Below are positions 1 through 7,296 of a stretch of DNA of 39,279 nucleotides, one piece after another; the stretch's first letter is position 1, and every line of letters starts with the position of its first letter. A program made the translations under genes and the position numbers. Source of the stretch: DAOMFM01 sp035429825 (GTDB lineage: Bacteria; Acidobacteriota; Blastocatellia; UBA7656; JADIYM01); contig JBGAKX010000030.1 of the NCBI GenBank assembly GCA_044224215.1, positions 1 through 39,279 of the forward strand, given 5' to 3'. The notes beneath the pieces are model-generated. The model had not been told where the DNA came from. It made no database searches and saw only the letters and a program-made list of their open reading frames with translations.

Positions 1-165
1 CAGCGGCTTTGCCGAGCGGTCGAACAACGGCTCGCCGACCTCTTCCTCCAGACGTCGTATTGCGATGCTCACCGCGGGCTGAGTGCGCAGCAACGCCTCG
101 GCCGCGCGCGAAAAGCTGCGGTTCTCGGCGACCGTTGCGAAGACTCTCAGTTGGCCGAATTCCAT
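1..165 (-). CDS. LysR-family transcriptional regulator, N-terminal part (cut by window edge)
   Basis: Reading the minus strand from the ATG at 165 gives MEFGQLRVFATVAENRSFSR, continuing with AAEALLRTQPAVSIAIRRLE. This is the canonical winged helix-turn-helix of LysR regulators (PF00126): the FxxVAExxSFSRAAExLxxTQPAVSxxIxxLE pattern is complete. Only about 55 residues are present; the effector-binding domain lies outside the window. The gene diverges from the LeuA-type regulatory domain gene starting at 259. LysR proteins commonly regulate a divergent neighbour and themselves, so this one may control that gene; that is inference from layout. Confidence 0.9.
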   Translation of the reverse strand, partial: MEFGQLRVFATVAENRSFSRAAEALLRTQPAVSIAIRRLEEEVGEPLFDRSAKPL

Positions 166-209
166 AAATCAATTTTATGTAACGATAATAACTATAAATT
201 GTACTTTAT
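164..209. promoter_or_regulatory. Two ATAAA/TTTAT inverted repeats, candidate LysR operators
   Basis: In an AT-rich divergent intergenic region, two dyads share the same half-sites: ATAAA-N5-TTTAT at 164-178 and ATAAA-N6-TTTAT at 194-209. Their centres are about 30 bp apart, roughly three helical turns. LysR regulators usually bind interrupted dyads of the T-N11-A type in pairs. The first dyad overlaps the regulator's own start codon, which would fit autorepression. Operator function is inferred from sequence only. Confidence 0.45.
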
Positions 210-258
210 CCTGGGAAGCGACAATACTCCTCGCCAATTACTTGGACAGGTAGTGACT

Positions 259-795
259 ATGTCGTTGGCAGAGATCGAGCAGGAGCACGAATTTTTTCGA
301 GACCTCGTCGACCGAAGCGCCATCGCCGCTGACGCTTCGTTTGTCGAGCCGGCGCTCGCCGGACGCCCAGGCACGCCCGTTTTCGAGCTGCTTGGGCTTC
401 AGGCGAGCGCCGGAACCTCCGGCGTCGCGACCGCGCTGGTGACCCTCAGGGGACCGAGCGGACCGCGCACCGAGACCGCGACCGGCAACGGTCCCGTCCA
501 CGCCGTCTACAACGCGATCGACCGCGTCACGCACAAGAGCGGGGCGATCGTCTCGTACACTGCGAAGTCCGTCGCACGGGGGCGCGACGCAGACGCCGCG
601 GTGTTTCTCCGCGTGGAGTTCGACGGCCAGTTGCGGATCTCGGGCGCGGTCGACTGCGACATCGTGCACGCGAGCGCGCGAGCGTATCTCGGCGCTGTCA
701 ACGGTGCGCTGGCCGCCGATGCGATACGGATCGAAGACCTCGAATACGAGGCGCTGACGTCGCACGCGAGCGATCCGAACGGCGACTGGACGTAA
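259..795 (+). CDS. Stand-alone LeuA allosteric (dimerisation) domain protein
   Basis: This 178-residue protein matches the C-terminal regulatory domain of alpha-isopropylmalate/citramalate synthases (LeuA_dimer, PF08502): VFELLGLQASAGTSGVATA, then a GNGPVHAVYNAIDRVT stretch, and near the end VDCDIVHASARAYLGAVN. The catalytic TIM barrel is absent. In the full enzymes this domain binds the end-product amino acid and mediates feedback inhibition, so a free copy could act as a regulatory subunit or ligand sensor. The ATG at 259 is preferred because homology begins after it; an in-frame extension to 151 would overlap the divergent LysR gene and translates low-complexity AT-rich sequence. The ribosome-binding site is weak. 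A LeuD/LeuC-like enzyme lies at 36257-38302, but no direct link is shown. Confidence 0.8.
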   Translation: MSLAEIEQEHEFFRDLVDRSAIAADASFVEPALAGRPGTPVFELLGLQASAGTSGVATALVTLRGPSGPRTETATGNGPVHAVYNAIDRVTHKSGAIVSYTAKSVARGRDADAAVFLRVEFDGQLRISGAVDCDIVHASARAYLGAVNGALAADAIRIEDLEYEALTSHASDPNGDWT

Positions 796-828
796 TCGCT
801 TCAGCTCGAGTAACGACACCGTGCCGCC

Positions 829-1572
829 TCACACGACGAGGCGAATTCCCGACACCACGATCGCGGCCCCGACGAGCCGCGAGAACCAGCGCTGCGGGAT
901 GCCGTGGAACACCCGGTTGCCGATCAGCGTGCCGACGAGCGCCGCCGGGACCGACGCGAGCGCGAGCCACACGACTGGCATCTCGATCATGCCCGTCGCG
1001 GCATAGGCGCCCGTCCGCGCGATCCCTTCGGCCAGGAAGATCCGGGTCAGGATCCGACGAAATCCAGCCTTGGCCAGCTTGCGGCCAAAATGCACGATCA
1101 CCGGAGGTCCGCTCAACCCGGTCAGGCCGCCACACACGCCGGCGACCGTGCACACCGCGATATCGGTCGCACTCGCACTGCCGAGCAGCTCCTCCTCGCC
1201 GCCGTCGCCGTCGCGCGGGCCCCCTGCGAAGACCATCCACACGCCGGCCGCGATCACCGCCCAGCCCAGCACGCGGCTGTACGAATCGACGGGGATGACC
1301 GACAGCAGCAGTCCGCCCGCGACCGCGCCGGCAACCATCGCCGCCGCCAGCGGAACCCACATCCGCCTCGAGTCACGCGTCGTGTCGATCCTCAGCAGCT
1401 GCAGCCCGCCAACCACGTCGAGCAGGCCGACGAGTATCACCGCCCGGACCGGCCCGACGATCTGCGACGCGAGCGCCACCAGCACGATGGCCGAGCCAAA
1501 CCCGGTCGACGCCTTGAACGCGTAGGCCAGAAGCACCGCAACGGGGACCCATAGGAGTTTGGCGTCGGGCAT
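829..1572 (-). CDS. TauE/SafE (TSUP) family membrane transporter
   Basis: This 247-residue, strongly hydrophobic protein has about eight predicted membrane segments. It carries the TSUP (PF01925) signatures: an N-terminal repeat with STGFGSAIV and a second-half repeat with GVCGGLTGLSGPPVIVHF. Family members export or import sulfite, sulfoacetate or other small organosulfur or organic anions; the substrate here cannot be told from sequence. It starts 27 bp downstream of the stop of the gene at 1600-2373 on the same strand, so the two could be cotranscribed. No clear Shine-Dalgarno site precedes the ATG. Confidence 0.85.
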   Translation of the reverse strand: MPDAKLLWVPVAVLLAYAFKASTGFGSAIVLVALASQIVGPVRAVILVGLLDVVGGLQLLRIDTTRDSRRMWVPLAAAMVAGAVAGGLLLSVIPVDSYSRVLGWAVIAAGVWMVFAGGPRDGDGGEEELLGSASATDIAVCTVAGVCGGLTGLSGPPVIVHFGRKLAKAGFRRILTRIFLAEGIARTGAYAATGMIEMPVVWLALASVPAALVGTLIGNRVFHGIPQRWFSRLVGAAIVVSGIRLVV

Positions 1573-1599
1573 CGACGAGTCGTGACGCGCCAGGCGCCA

Positions 1600-2373
1600 T
1601 CACGATCTCGAATTATGGCTCAACGCCCACACCCGCCCGAAGAAGTTTCGAGTCTCCGACGGCCTGAGCAACTGCCCGACCGCATAACCGAGCGCGTCCG
1701 AAAACACGTTGTTCACCTCGAGCAGGTTCCTTCGGTTCCTGTATCCGTGCTGAACGAGGAGTTGCGCACGCTCTTCATCGGTCGAGGCCTGCGCGAACAG
1801 GTGGAGCAGCGTCGGTTTGCGCCCGCGTGACGACACGAACCAATGATCGCAACCGAGCGACGCGTTCAACTGGCTCTTCCAAGCCTTTATCTCGTCGCCG
1901 ATGTCGTAACTCGTAATCAGCGGCCGCCACTCGTGCGAGCGCGGATCGAGCAAAAACGCGACCTCCCCGTCGTTGAACTGCCGCGCGTGCTCGAACTCGT
2001 GCGCGAACCGGGAGTTCAGCGAGGCGACCTCGCCATAGACGCCTCCGGTGTTCGACACGTTGATGTAGATCCGCTCGCCGTCCGACGTCAGGCTCCCCTC
2101 GACGTCCTTGTCCGCGAATTTCCCAATCCGGACGACGTACACGACGTCCGAACGCTCGAGGCGCCGCAGCGTCTCGAGCTCGGCCGCGAATCGTTGCGGG
2201 TCCCCTTCGAGAAACCGCTCGTACTCGTCGAAGCGCTCGCGCGCCGTCTGTCCGTCGAAGAGGACCGACGTGTCGAATTTCACCGCTCCCCCCGTTCCGG
2301 ACCGCGCCGGGGTTGCAGCGAGAAGTGACGGAAGTACGGCGAGCAAGAGAACGACCGGCCATCGAGTGCGCAT
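1600..2373 (-). CDS. Exported protein with HExxH motif, putative zinc metallopeptidase, family not recognised
   Basis: The protein is 257 residues. It begins with a typical Sec signal peptide (MRTRWPVVLLLAVLPSLLAA, cleavage near PARS). A GGAGGG ribosome-binding site eight bases before the ATG at 2373 supports this start over an upstream ORF extension. The central segment SRFAHEFEHARQF contains HEFEH (residues 125-129), a match to the HExxH zinc-binding motif. It follows a beta-rich stretch (ERIYINVSNTGG) and precedes an NDGEVAFLLD segment, in the manner of small gluzincin-like domains. No third zinc ligand could be assigned and I do not recognise the family, so peptidase activity is a hypothesis. 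Confidence 0.65.
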   Translation of the reverse strand: MRTRWPVVLLLAVLPSLLAATPARSGTGGAVKFDTSVLFDGQTARERFDEYERFLEGDPQRFAAELETLRRLERSDVVYVVRIGKFADKDVEGSLTSDGERIYINVSNTGGVYGEVASLNSRFAHEFEHARQFNDGEVAFLLDPRSHEWRPLITSYDIGDEIKAWKSQLNASLGCDHWFVSSRGRKPTLLHLFAQASTDEERAQLLVQHGYRNRRNLLEVNNVFSDALGYAVGQLLRPSETRNFFGRVWALSHNSRS

Positions 2374-2640
2374 GAGACACCCTCCCGTCCGCCCGTTTGC
2401 GCGCACCTGTCCGAGCCTTCGCGCGCGAAGGGCTGCAGTCGATCGTGGAGAGCACGGGTGGTCCGAGCGCACCGTCCTACGGCTGGCAGCCTGGGGGTGC
2501 GGGAGCCGAGTCGGGCGCCGAAGACCACTCTCGGTTAACTACTCACATGAAACGACGGACCGCGGGTGTGCGATGTGAAAGGAGGTAAACCGCTTGTAAT
2601 TCTTGGAAGGGAAGTATTTACGGGGAAGTAACCGGCGGAG

Positions 2641-3006
2641 TCACCGTGCGGACGACTTGAGCCGTGCCAGCTCGCGCGTATCGATCTCGTTCATGAGCTC
2701 TTTCGAGAAGCCCATGAGCTCGCCGAGACGGTCGACTTCGTCCGCGTGCCGTTCGGTCAGCTCGCCGCTCGCGCCGTAGTGTCTGAGCACCGTCACATAG
2801 ATCTTGATCAGGTCGTCGCGGCTGCCGGCGAGCGTCAGCCCGTGGCTGCGCAGAATGGCGAGGATGCCGTCGTGGTAGATCTGAAAGATCGGACTCGTGG
2901 CGATCAGGTTGTTGACCTGGCGAAAGACGTTCTCGGGCGGCTGCTTGCCCATCAGGCGCTGCCAGCGCGAGGTTGGGATCAGTTCGATCTCTTCGAGTCC
3001 ATGCAT
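2641..3006 (-). CDS. Hypothetical protein, 121 residues
   Basis: The product is a mainly helical, soluble 121-residue protein starting MHGLEEIELIPTSRWQRLMG and ending RELARLKSSAR, with no signal peptide or membrane segment. I do not recognise the family. The central part (LRSHGLTLAGSRDDLIKIYV) and a charged amphipathic C-terminal half look like a compact helical bundle. Codon use is like that of the neighbours, which supports a real gene. It stands alone between the minus-strand exported protein and the plus-strand GtrA gene, with 267 bp of gene-free sequence downstream that includes an isolated AAAGGAGGT. Confidence 0.6.
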   Translation of the reverse strand: MHGLEEIELIPTSRWQRLMGKQPPENVFRQVNNLIATSPIFQIYHDGILAILRSHGLTLAGSRDDLIKIYVTVLRHYGASGELTERHADEVDRLGELMGFSKELMNEIDTRELARLKSSAR

Positions 3007-3173
3007 GCGGCGTGTTTTTACCCGTCAGGCGAGAGCGGTGTCAATTGCGGCCGCCATCCATGACGTGCACATGTGGCCCGGCTGTTGCACTCGGCGCTTT
3101 TCTCCGAAATCTGCAACCTCAACAAAATCAGCGATTTACACCATGGAACGAAAGCTGCTGAGCGTTTCGGCGT

Positions 3174-3572
3174 ATGCGCACTCCGCGGTTTGTCCGCTTC
3201 AACATCGTCGGTTCGATCGGCATCACGATACAGCTCGTGGTCCTGATGCTGCTCTTCAAGAAGCTCGGCGTGCACTACCTCCTGGCGACGGTCGTCGCCA
3301 TCGAGGTCTCGGTGCTCCACAACTTCCTGTGGCACCTGCGCTGGACGTGGGTCGATCGCGTGGACGGCGACGGCGCCGTGCGACGGATGTTCCTGTGGTT
3401 CCACGTGACGTCGGCAATGGTGTCGATCGCCGCGAACCTGATCCTGATGCCGGTGCTCGTCGTCGGCATCGGTCTGCCGGTCCTGGTCGCAAACTGCATG
3501 ACGATCGCACTGTGCGGATCGCTCAACTTCCTGCTGTCGGACCGCCTGACGTTCGTTCGATCCGGATCGTGA
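3174..3572 (+). CDS. GtrA-like four-helix membrane protein
   Basis: This 132-residue protein has four hydrophobic segments and GtrA-family (PF04138) signatures: RFVRFNIVGSIGITIQLVVL at the N-terminus, HNFLWHLRWTW after the second helix and LNFLLSDRLTFV at the C-terminus. GtrA-like proteins are thought to help translocate lipid-linked sugars used in cell-surface glycosylation. The 3' end overlaps the convergent epimerase gene by 50 bp. The start lacks a strong ribosome-binding site. The sugar epimerase next door hints at carbohydrate metabolism, but the genes point toward each other and need not be coregulated. Confidence 0.85.
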   Translation: MRTPRFVRFNIVGSIGITIQLVVLMLLFKKLGVHYLLATVVAIEVSVLHNFLWHLRWTWVDRVDGDGAVRRMFLWFHVTSAMVSIAANLILMPVLVVGIGLPVLVANCMTIALCGSLNFLLSDRLTFVRSGS

Positions 3573-4479
3573 ACCGCTCGGAGGCTCGCGGCTCGAGCAC
3601 GCGCACGTTCGCGGCGATTCCACGCGCCTCGAGATTGAACGCATCCGTCGGACACGTGTTCGGTTCGACACAGATCGCGTCGCGCTTTGGGGGCGTGTAG
3701 ACGACCACGTCGGGAAACTCGTCGCGCGTGAACGCGATGGTCGTCGTCGCGCCGGCGTCGCGATCGACCAGCGTGCAGTTCACCGTGCCCTCCTCGGCCC
3801 TGAGCTCGGTGTAGATGTCGTCGAGCGAAAGCTGAGACACGTCGGCGTTGTCGCGCAGGTCGTAGACGCCCTGAACTGCCTCGGTCTCGCCCGTCGGGAA
3901 GTTCGACGCAAGCCGCCACCGCCTGAGCGCCGGAACGGTCACCGTTGCATTCAGGGGTTTGTGGAAATACGGGTGGATGCCGAATCCGTACGGCATCGTC
4001 TCGTCGCCCGTGTTCTCGACGTGCGTCAACATCTCGAGCGTCGCGCCCGAGAGCCGCCACGTCACCTCGACCGCAAACGGCCACGGCCACTGGTTGAGGA
4101 TCTCGCCGGGCCAGTCCGCGGCGTCGAACCGCGCCGTCACCCACGACGCAGAATCGTCCGAGCCGGCGTCGACCTGCTTCCACGGACGCGCCCTCAGCCA
4201 GCCATGCTGCGGCACGTCGACCGCGACGTCGCGACCGCGCCACGTGAACTTCTGGTCGCGGATCCGGTTCGGGAACGGAAACAGGATCGGGATGCCGTAG
4301 CTCGTCGGCTTTGCGCGGAACGTCGCCCACGCGAGCTTCTCGAGCACGTCCTCGCCCGCGACGCGAAACAGCCAGCAGTTGTTCCCGTACGCGGGAACGA
4401 CCTCCGCCATTGCGTCATCCGACCGCAGAACGACGACCTCGACGCCGTCGCGCATCTCCGTGGAAAGGTCCGTCTTCAT
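3523..4479 (-). CDS. Aldose 1-epimerase family protein (GalM-like)
   Basis: This 318-residue protein has the aldose 1-epimerase/YeaD-type beta-sandwich fold (PF01263). Recognisable elements are GIPILFPFPNRIRD, PQHGWLRARPW (His92, a family active-site histidine), GFGIHPYFHKPL (second histidine) and CVEPNTCPTDAFN (catalytic glutamate). Such enzymes interconvert alpha and beta anomers of aldoses in the cytoplasm; the sugar is not identifiable. A GGAG seven bases before the ATG at 4479 lies at the end of the upstream DUF2721 gene, only 4 bp away, so the two genes are probably cotranscribed. Its 3' end overlaps GtrA by 50 bp. Confidence 0.85.
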   Translation of the reverse strand: MKTDLSTEMRDGVEVVVLRSDDAMAEVVPAYGNNCWLFRVAGEDVLEKLAWATFRAKPTSYGIPILFPFPNRIRDQKFTWRGRDVAVDVPQHGWLRARPWKQVDAGSDDSASWVTARFDAADWPGEILNQWPWPFAVEVTWRLSGATLEMLTHVENTGDETMPYGFGIHPYFHKPLNATVTVPALRRWRLASNFPTGETEAVQGVYDLRDNADVSQLSLDDIYTELRAEEGTVNCTLVDRDAGATTTIAFTRDEFPDVVVYTPPKRDAICVEPNTCPTDAFNLEARGIAANVRVLEPRASERFTIRIERTSGGPTAGS

Positions 4480-4483
4480 GACG

Positions 4484-5002
4484 CTACTCCGCCTCCTCGG
4501 TAACGAGTGTCTTCAGCTCACCGCCAAGACGCGCAAGAAAGTTCAACTCGATGGCCATCGTCCGGTGAGCGACCTGGGTTTCGACGATCAGAAGAACGCT
4601 TACCACCATGAGCAGCCCGGCGCCAACAATCCCGAGCAGGACGGGAACCCAGCTCGCGCCGGTTCGCGCAAATCCGAGGATTCCGATCGCGATGCTCGTC
4701 GCGACAAAGCACGACACGCCGAGGTAGAGCGTGTTGAGCGCACGCTGCAGGATCCGGGCGCGCCGCATCAGAAGCCGCAGCTGCTGGTAGTGCGCCTCGC
4801 GCCGGTCCTCGAGCAGTCGCACGCTGGCGCCGGGAACGGCGAGGGCTTCGAGGCCGTCGGCGAGCTTGCGCACCCGGTCGTTGACGCGTGCAAGGCGGTT
4901 CGACGTCGACAGTATCAGCGTGCCGCACGCCGAGATGAGCACGGCGGGTGTGATCATCGCCGCGAGGATTCCGACGGCCGTTGAGAGTTGGTCGTTGCTC
5001 AC
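4484..5002 (-). CDS. DUF2721-family membrane protein
   Basis: This 172-residue protein matches the DUF2721 pattern: ILAAMITPAVLISACGTLIL, then STSNRLARVNDRVRKL, a charged helical middle and two closely spaced C-terminal membrane helices (SCFVATSIAIGILGF and WVPVLLGIVGAGLLMVVS). The function of the family is unknown. The GTG at 5002 is chosen because it has a GAGGA ribosome-binding site and homology begins immediately after it; a longer in-frame ORF runs into the repeat cluster upstream. It is directly followed by the epimerase gene. Confidence 0.8.
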   Translation of the reverse strand: MSNDQLSTAVGILAAMITPAVLISACGTLILSTSNRLARVNDRVRKLADGLEALAVPGASVRLLEDRREAHYQQLRLLMRRARILQRALNTLYLGVSCFVATSIAIGILGFARTGASWVPVLLGIVGAGLLMVVSVLLIVETQVAHRTMAIELNFLARLGGELKTLVTEEAE

Positions 5003-5054
5003 CGAGTCCTCGAGGCGACAGCATACTGGATTTGCGCTGCACGATTCACGCCGC

Positions 5055-5124
5055 AGAGCCGATCGCGGTAGCGATCGGGTTGGTCGACGCAACAGCCAAC
5101 CTGATCGCTACCGCGATCGGTTCT
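5055..5124. repeat. REP-like inverted pair with GGTA loops (BIME-like)
   Basis: Two hairpins face each other. The first, 5059-5078, is CCGATCGC-GGTA-GCGATCGG: eight paired bases and a GGTA loop. The second, 5101-5120, is its reverse complement with one change. Together they form 29-base arms (5055-5083 and 5096-5124) matching at 27 positions around a 12-base spacer. Hairpins with the same GC-GGTA-GC core occur at 35546, 36213 and 39260. The arrangement resembles paired REP sequences of other bacteria. Confidence 0.75.
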
Positions 5125-5437
5125 GTGGCTCGGATGTTCAGGAGCCGGCGGAGCCGGCGTCTCCGCAACTAGCCCCGGGTGAAGCGAGCGCGCACGCGCG
5201 AGCGAACCCGGGGACACGGAGCAAGGGCGTTCGAGCCCGCCCTTGGCGGGCGGCTCACTGCGCGCGAGCCGCCTGCTGACGCAGGCTCGGTCGAGCATTG
5301 TGACGGCCACCCACGGTTCAGCTCGCTTTGCTCGCTCCACCGTGGGCTAACGGCGGAGTCGCCCGCTTCGCGGGCTGAGGCCTGCGCCCGTTCGGCGCGT
5401 ACAGCGTAAGGCTCCCCCGATCCCTGACGGGATCGGC
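5125..5437. repeat. Gene-free cluster of further hairpins
   Basis: No convincing ORF is present. Several unrelated perfect or near-perfect stems follow one another: CCCCGGGT/ACCCGGGG at 5173-5213; GAGCCCGCCC with GGCGGGCGGCTC at 5233-5255; CCCACGGT/ACCGTGGG at 5310-5346; GCCCGC-TTC-GCGGGC at 5361-5375; and CCGATCCC-TGAC-GGGATCGG at 5418-5437. The last hairpin carries GGCTCTGC on its flank, the complement of GCAGAGCC next to the REP-like hairpins at 5059 and 23131. The cluster separates the DUF2721 gene from the 3' end of the glyoxalase-like gene. Confidence 0.6.
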
Positions 5438-5450
5438 TCTGCGTTCGCCG

Positions 5451-5816
5451 TCAGGCGGCCGACTCGTCCGCCTGCATCACCCCGAACGTGTTGCCGTCGA
5501 GATCGACGCAATACGCAAGCCAGCCCACGCCGGGCACCGCCTTCTTTGGAACGGTGATCTTTCCCCCCGCGCGCGCGATCGCCTCGAGGCTCGTGTCGAT
5601 CGAAGCAACCCCGATCGTGTTCACCATCCCGCCGGGCTCGGTCCGGCGCCCGAGCCCCCCGTTGATCCCCGGCTCGTCATCCTTGCCCGTCGTGATCAGC
5701 CAGTAGTCCATCGGGCCATCCCACTTGTGGAACGACCAGCCAAAGACGTTTCCATAGAACTCGGCCGCCTTTCCTGGGTCGTCCGAAGGAATTTCGAAAT
5801 GAATCATCCGTGACAT
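5451..5816 (-). CDS. VOC (glyoxalase-like) family protein
   Basis: This 121-residue single-module VOC protein begins MSRMIHFEIPSDDPGKAAEF, with FYGNVFGWSFHKWDGPMDYW next. The second beta-alpha-beta unit holds VNTIGVASIDTSLEAIARAG and ends with WLAYCVDLDGNTFGVMQAD. The final DxDGNxFGVMQ signature and the early IHFEI are typical of small VOC proteins that bind a metal or a small ligand; many are annotated as bleomycin resistance/glyoxalase-like without known substrate. AAGGAGGA six bases before the ATG at 5816 fixes the start; the longer ORF upstream covers the neighbouring gene. The gene at 5840-6205 precedes it by 23 bp on the same strand, suggesting an operon. Confidence 0.85.
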   Translation of the reverse strand: MSRMIHFEIPSDDPGKAAEFYGNVFGWSFHKWDGPMDYWLITTGKDDEPGINGGLGRRTEPGGMVNTIGVASIDTSLEAIARAGGKITVPKKAVPGVGWLAYCVDLDGNTFGVMQADESAA

Positions 5817-5839
5817 AGCGTCCTCCTTGTCGTCGGGGC

Positions 5840-6205
5840 TCACGCTGCATGTGGCTGCGCCGGCCCGCCGTACTTCTGCGTCGCGTACCCGACGATCAGT
5901 CCCAGAACGCTGCCCGGCAGCATGATCTGCCACCAGTAGTGACCGCCCTCTTGATTCGGCATTGCCGCGATGATGAACGCGAGCAGCAGTCCGACCGCCA
6001 GGCCAAACACGATGCCAAGCGGCAGCGAGTTCACCTTCCTGGCAAACCATCCGATCAGGATGCCGGCGACAAGACCCTTGAAGGTGGAGCCGATCACGAT
6101 GCCAACGATCTGTGGCGCGACCTCCGGCGCCGATACCAACGCCGACAGCCCGTCAAAGATGCCGAGAATTCCGCCAAGCAGCAGTCCAAATACAGGTTTG
6201 CCCAT
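5840..6205 (-). CDS. Small glycine-rich integral membrane protein
   Basis: The 121-residue product has four predicted membrane helices rich in glycine: VFGLLLGGILGIFDGLSALV, then IVGIVIGSTFKGLVAGILIG, LGIVFGLAVGLLLAFIIAAM and MLPGSVLGLIVGYATQKYGG. I do not recognise a named family. A GAGGTG ribosome-binding site lies just before the ATG at 6205. It precedes the glyoxalase-like gene by 23 bp on the same strand. Its function is unknown. Confidence 0.7.
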   Translation of the reverse strand: MGKPVFGLLLGGILGIFDGLSALVSAPEVAPQIVGIVIGSTFKGLVAGILIGWFARKVNSLPLGIVFGLAVGLLLAFIIAAMPNQEGGHYWWQIMLPGSVLGLIVGYATQKYGGPAQPHAA

Positions 6206-6276
6206 GTTTTCACCTCACTTCGTATTCAGGCGCTTATCGCCCTCGGAAGACATGTTCACCGCGCCGTGCGATTCCT

Positions 6277-7296
6277 TTAGCGGCCTTCAAACAAGATCAG
6301 GATCACGCGGAGCAGCAGGTAGGCAACGACAAGGAGGATTGCGGTCTTGTGCTTTCGCCCAAGACGCACGATGCGGTCGGCAAGAGGCTCGCGATACGCC
6401 GAAACGGCCTGGCCTCCGAGGTAGCGGCCAACCTCGCTCGCGAGCGCATCCACGTCCGTGTATCGATCGTCCGGCGACGCGGCCGTCGCCTTGGCGCACA
6501 CGGCCGCAAGCGCGCGCGGCACATCCGCGCGAGACTCCGCATGCGGATCATCGGCCGCACCCTGTTCAGCCGGCGCGTCACCGGTGAGCAGAAACGCGAG
6601 GATCGCACCGAGCGCGAACACATCCGCGCGCGGGCCGACGTCGCCGATTCGTCCGCTCGCCTGCTCGGGGGCCATATAGCCCGGTGTGCCGATCACCGTT
6701 CCATCGTTCGTACCGGCGACGCCGTTCGCCCCGTCCACCGGGGCGCCGCGCCCGTTTGTCCGAGGCGCCTCGGCCGCGCCGAGCACCCGGGCGACACCCC
6801 AGTCCAGAACCAGGACCTCACCGTACGCGCCGACCATGATGTTCGCGGGCTTCAGGTCGCGATGGATCACGCCGTGGGCATGCGCGAACGCAACCGATTC
6901 GCAGATCCGCTCAAAGATCCGCAGCCGGTCGGTGCGTTCCGCCCCCGCCGCAACCACTTCGTCGAGCCGGCGTCCCTTCACGAGCTTCATCACGTAAAAC
7001 GCGCGGCCGTCCGGCAGTTCGCCAAAGTCGTGGACCGGAACAATTCCGGGGTGCTCGAGCGCGGCGAGGATCCGCGCCTCGCGCCGCAGCCGCTCGGCCA
7101 GATCGGGATCGGCCTCGGGCAACCGCAGCACCTTCATCGCGCACTCGCGATCGAGCACCGTATCGCGCACGCGAAACACGGTCGCCATGCCGCCCTGACC
7201 GGCCATGTCGATCGCTTCGTAACGCGTTCCCGCAAGATCCGGCCACTCGGCAGCGTCGCGCAACCGTCCCAACGCCCTGTCGGAGAGGTACGTCAT
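6277..7296 (-). CDS. Membrane-anchored Ser/Thr protein kinase (PknB-like)
   Basis: This 339-residue protein has a Hanks-type kinase domain at about 26-300. It shows a glycine loop (AGQGGMATVF), the ATP-binding lysine in ECAMKVLRL (K55), the catalytic loop VIHRDLKPANIM (D147), a DWG in place of DFG (165-167) and the APE region GTPGYMAPEQASG. The DWG variant occurs in some acidobacterial and planctomycete kinases and keeps the metal-binding aspartate. One C-terminal membrane helix (ILLVVAYLLLRVILILF) ends the protein with almost nothing outside, so it has no obvious sensor domain. Its ATG overlaps the stop of the upstream sigma factor gene (ATGA), indicating translational coupling. Confidence 0.92.
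   Translation of the reverse strand: MTYLSDRALGRLRDAAEWPDLAGTRYEAIDMAGQGGMATVFRVRDTVLDRECAMKVLRLPEADPDLAERLRREARILAALEHPGIVPVHDFGELPDGRAFYVMKLVKGRRLDEVVAAGAERTDRLRIFERICESVAFAHAHGVIHRDLKPANIMVGAYGEVLVLDWGVARVLGAAEAPRTNGRGAPVDGANGVAGTNDGTVIGTPGYMAPEQASGRIGDVGPRADVFALGAILAFLLTGDAPAEQGAADDPHAESRADVPRALAAVCAKATAASPDDRYTDVDALASEVGRYLGGQAVSAYREPLADRIVRLGRKHKTAILLVVAYLLLRVILILFEGR

Noticed and set aside
2578..2586. Perfect AAAGGAGGT on the plus strand
   Set aside because: No start codon with an open frame follows; the next codons give TTG-TAA.
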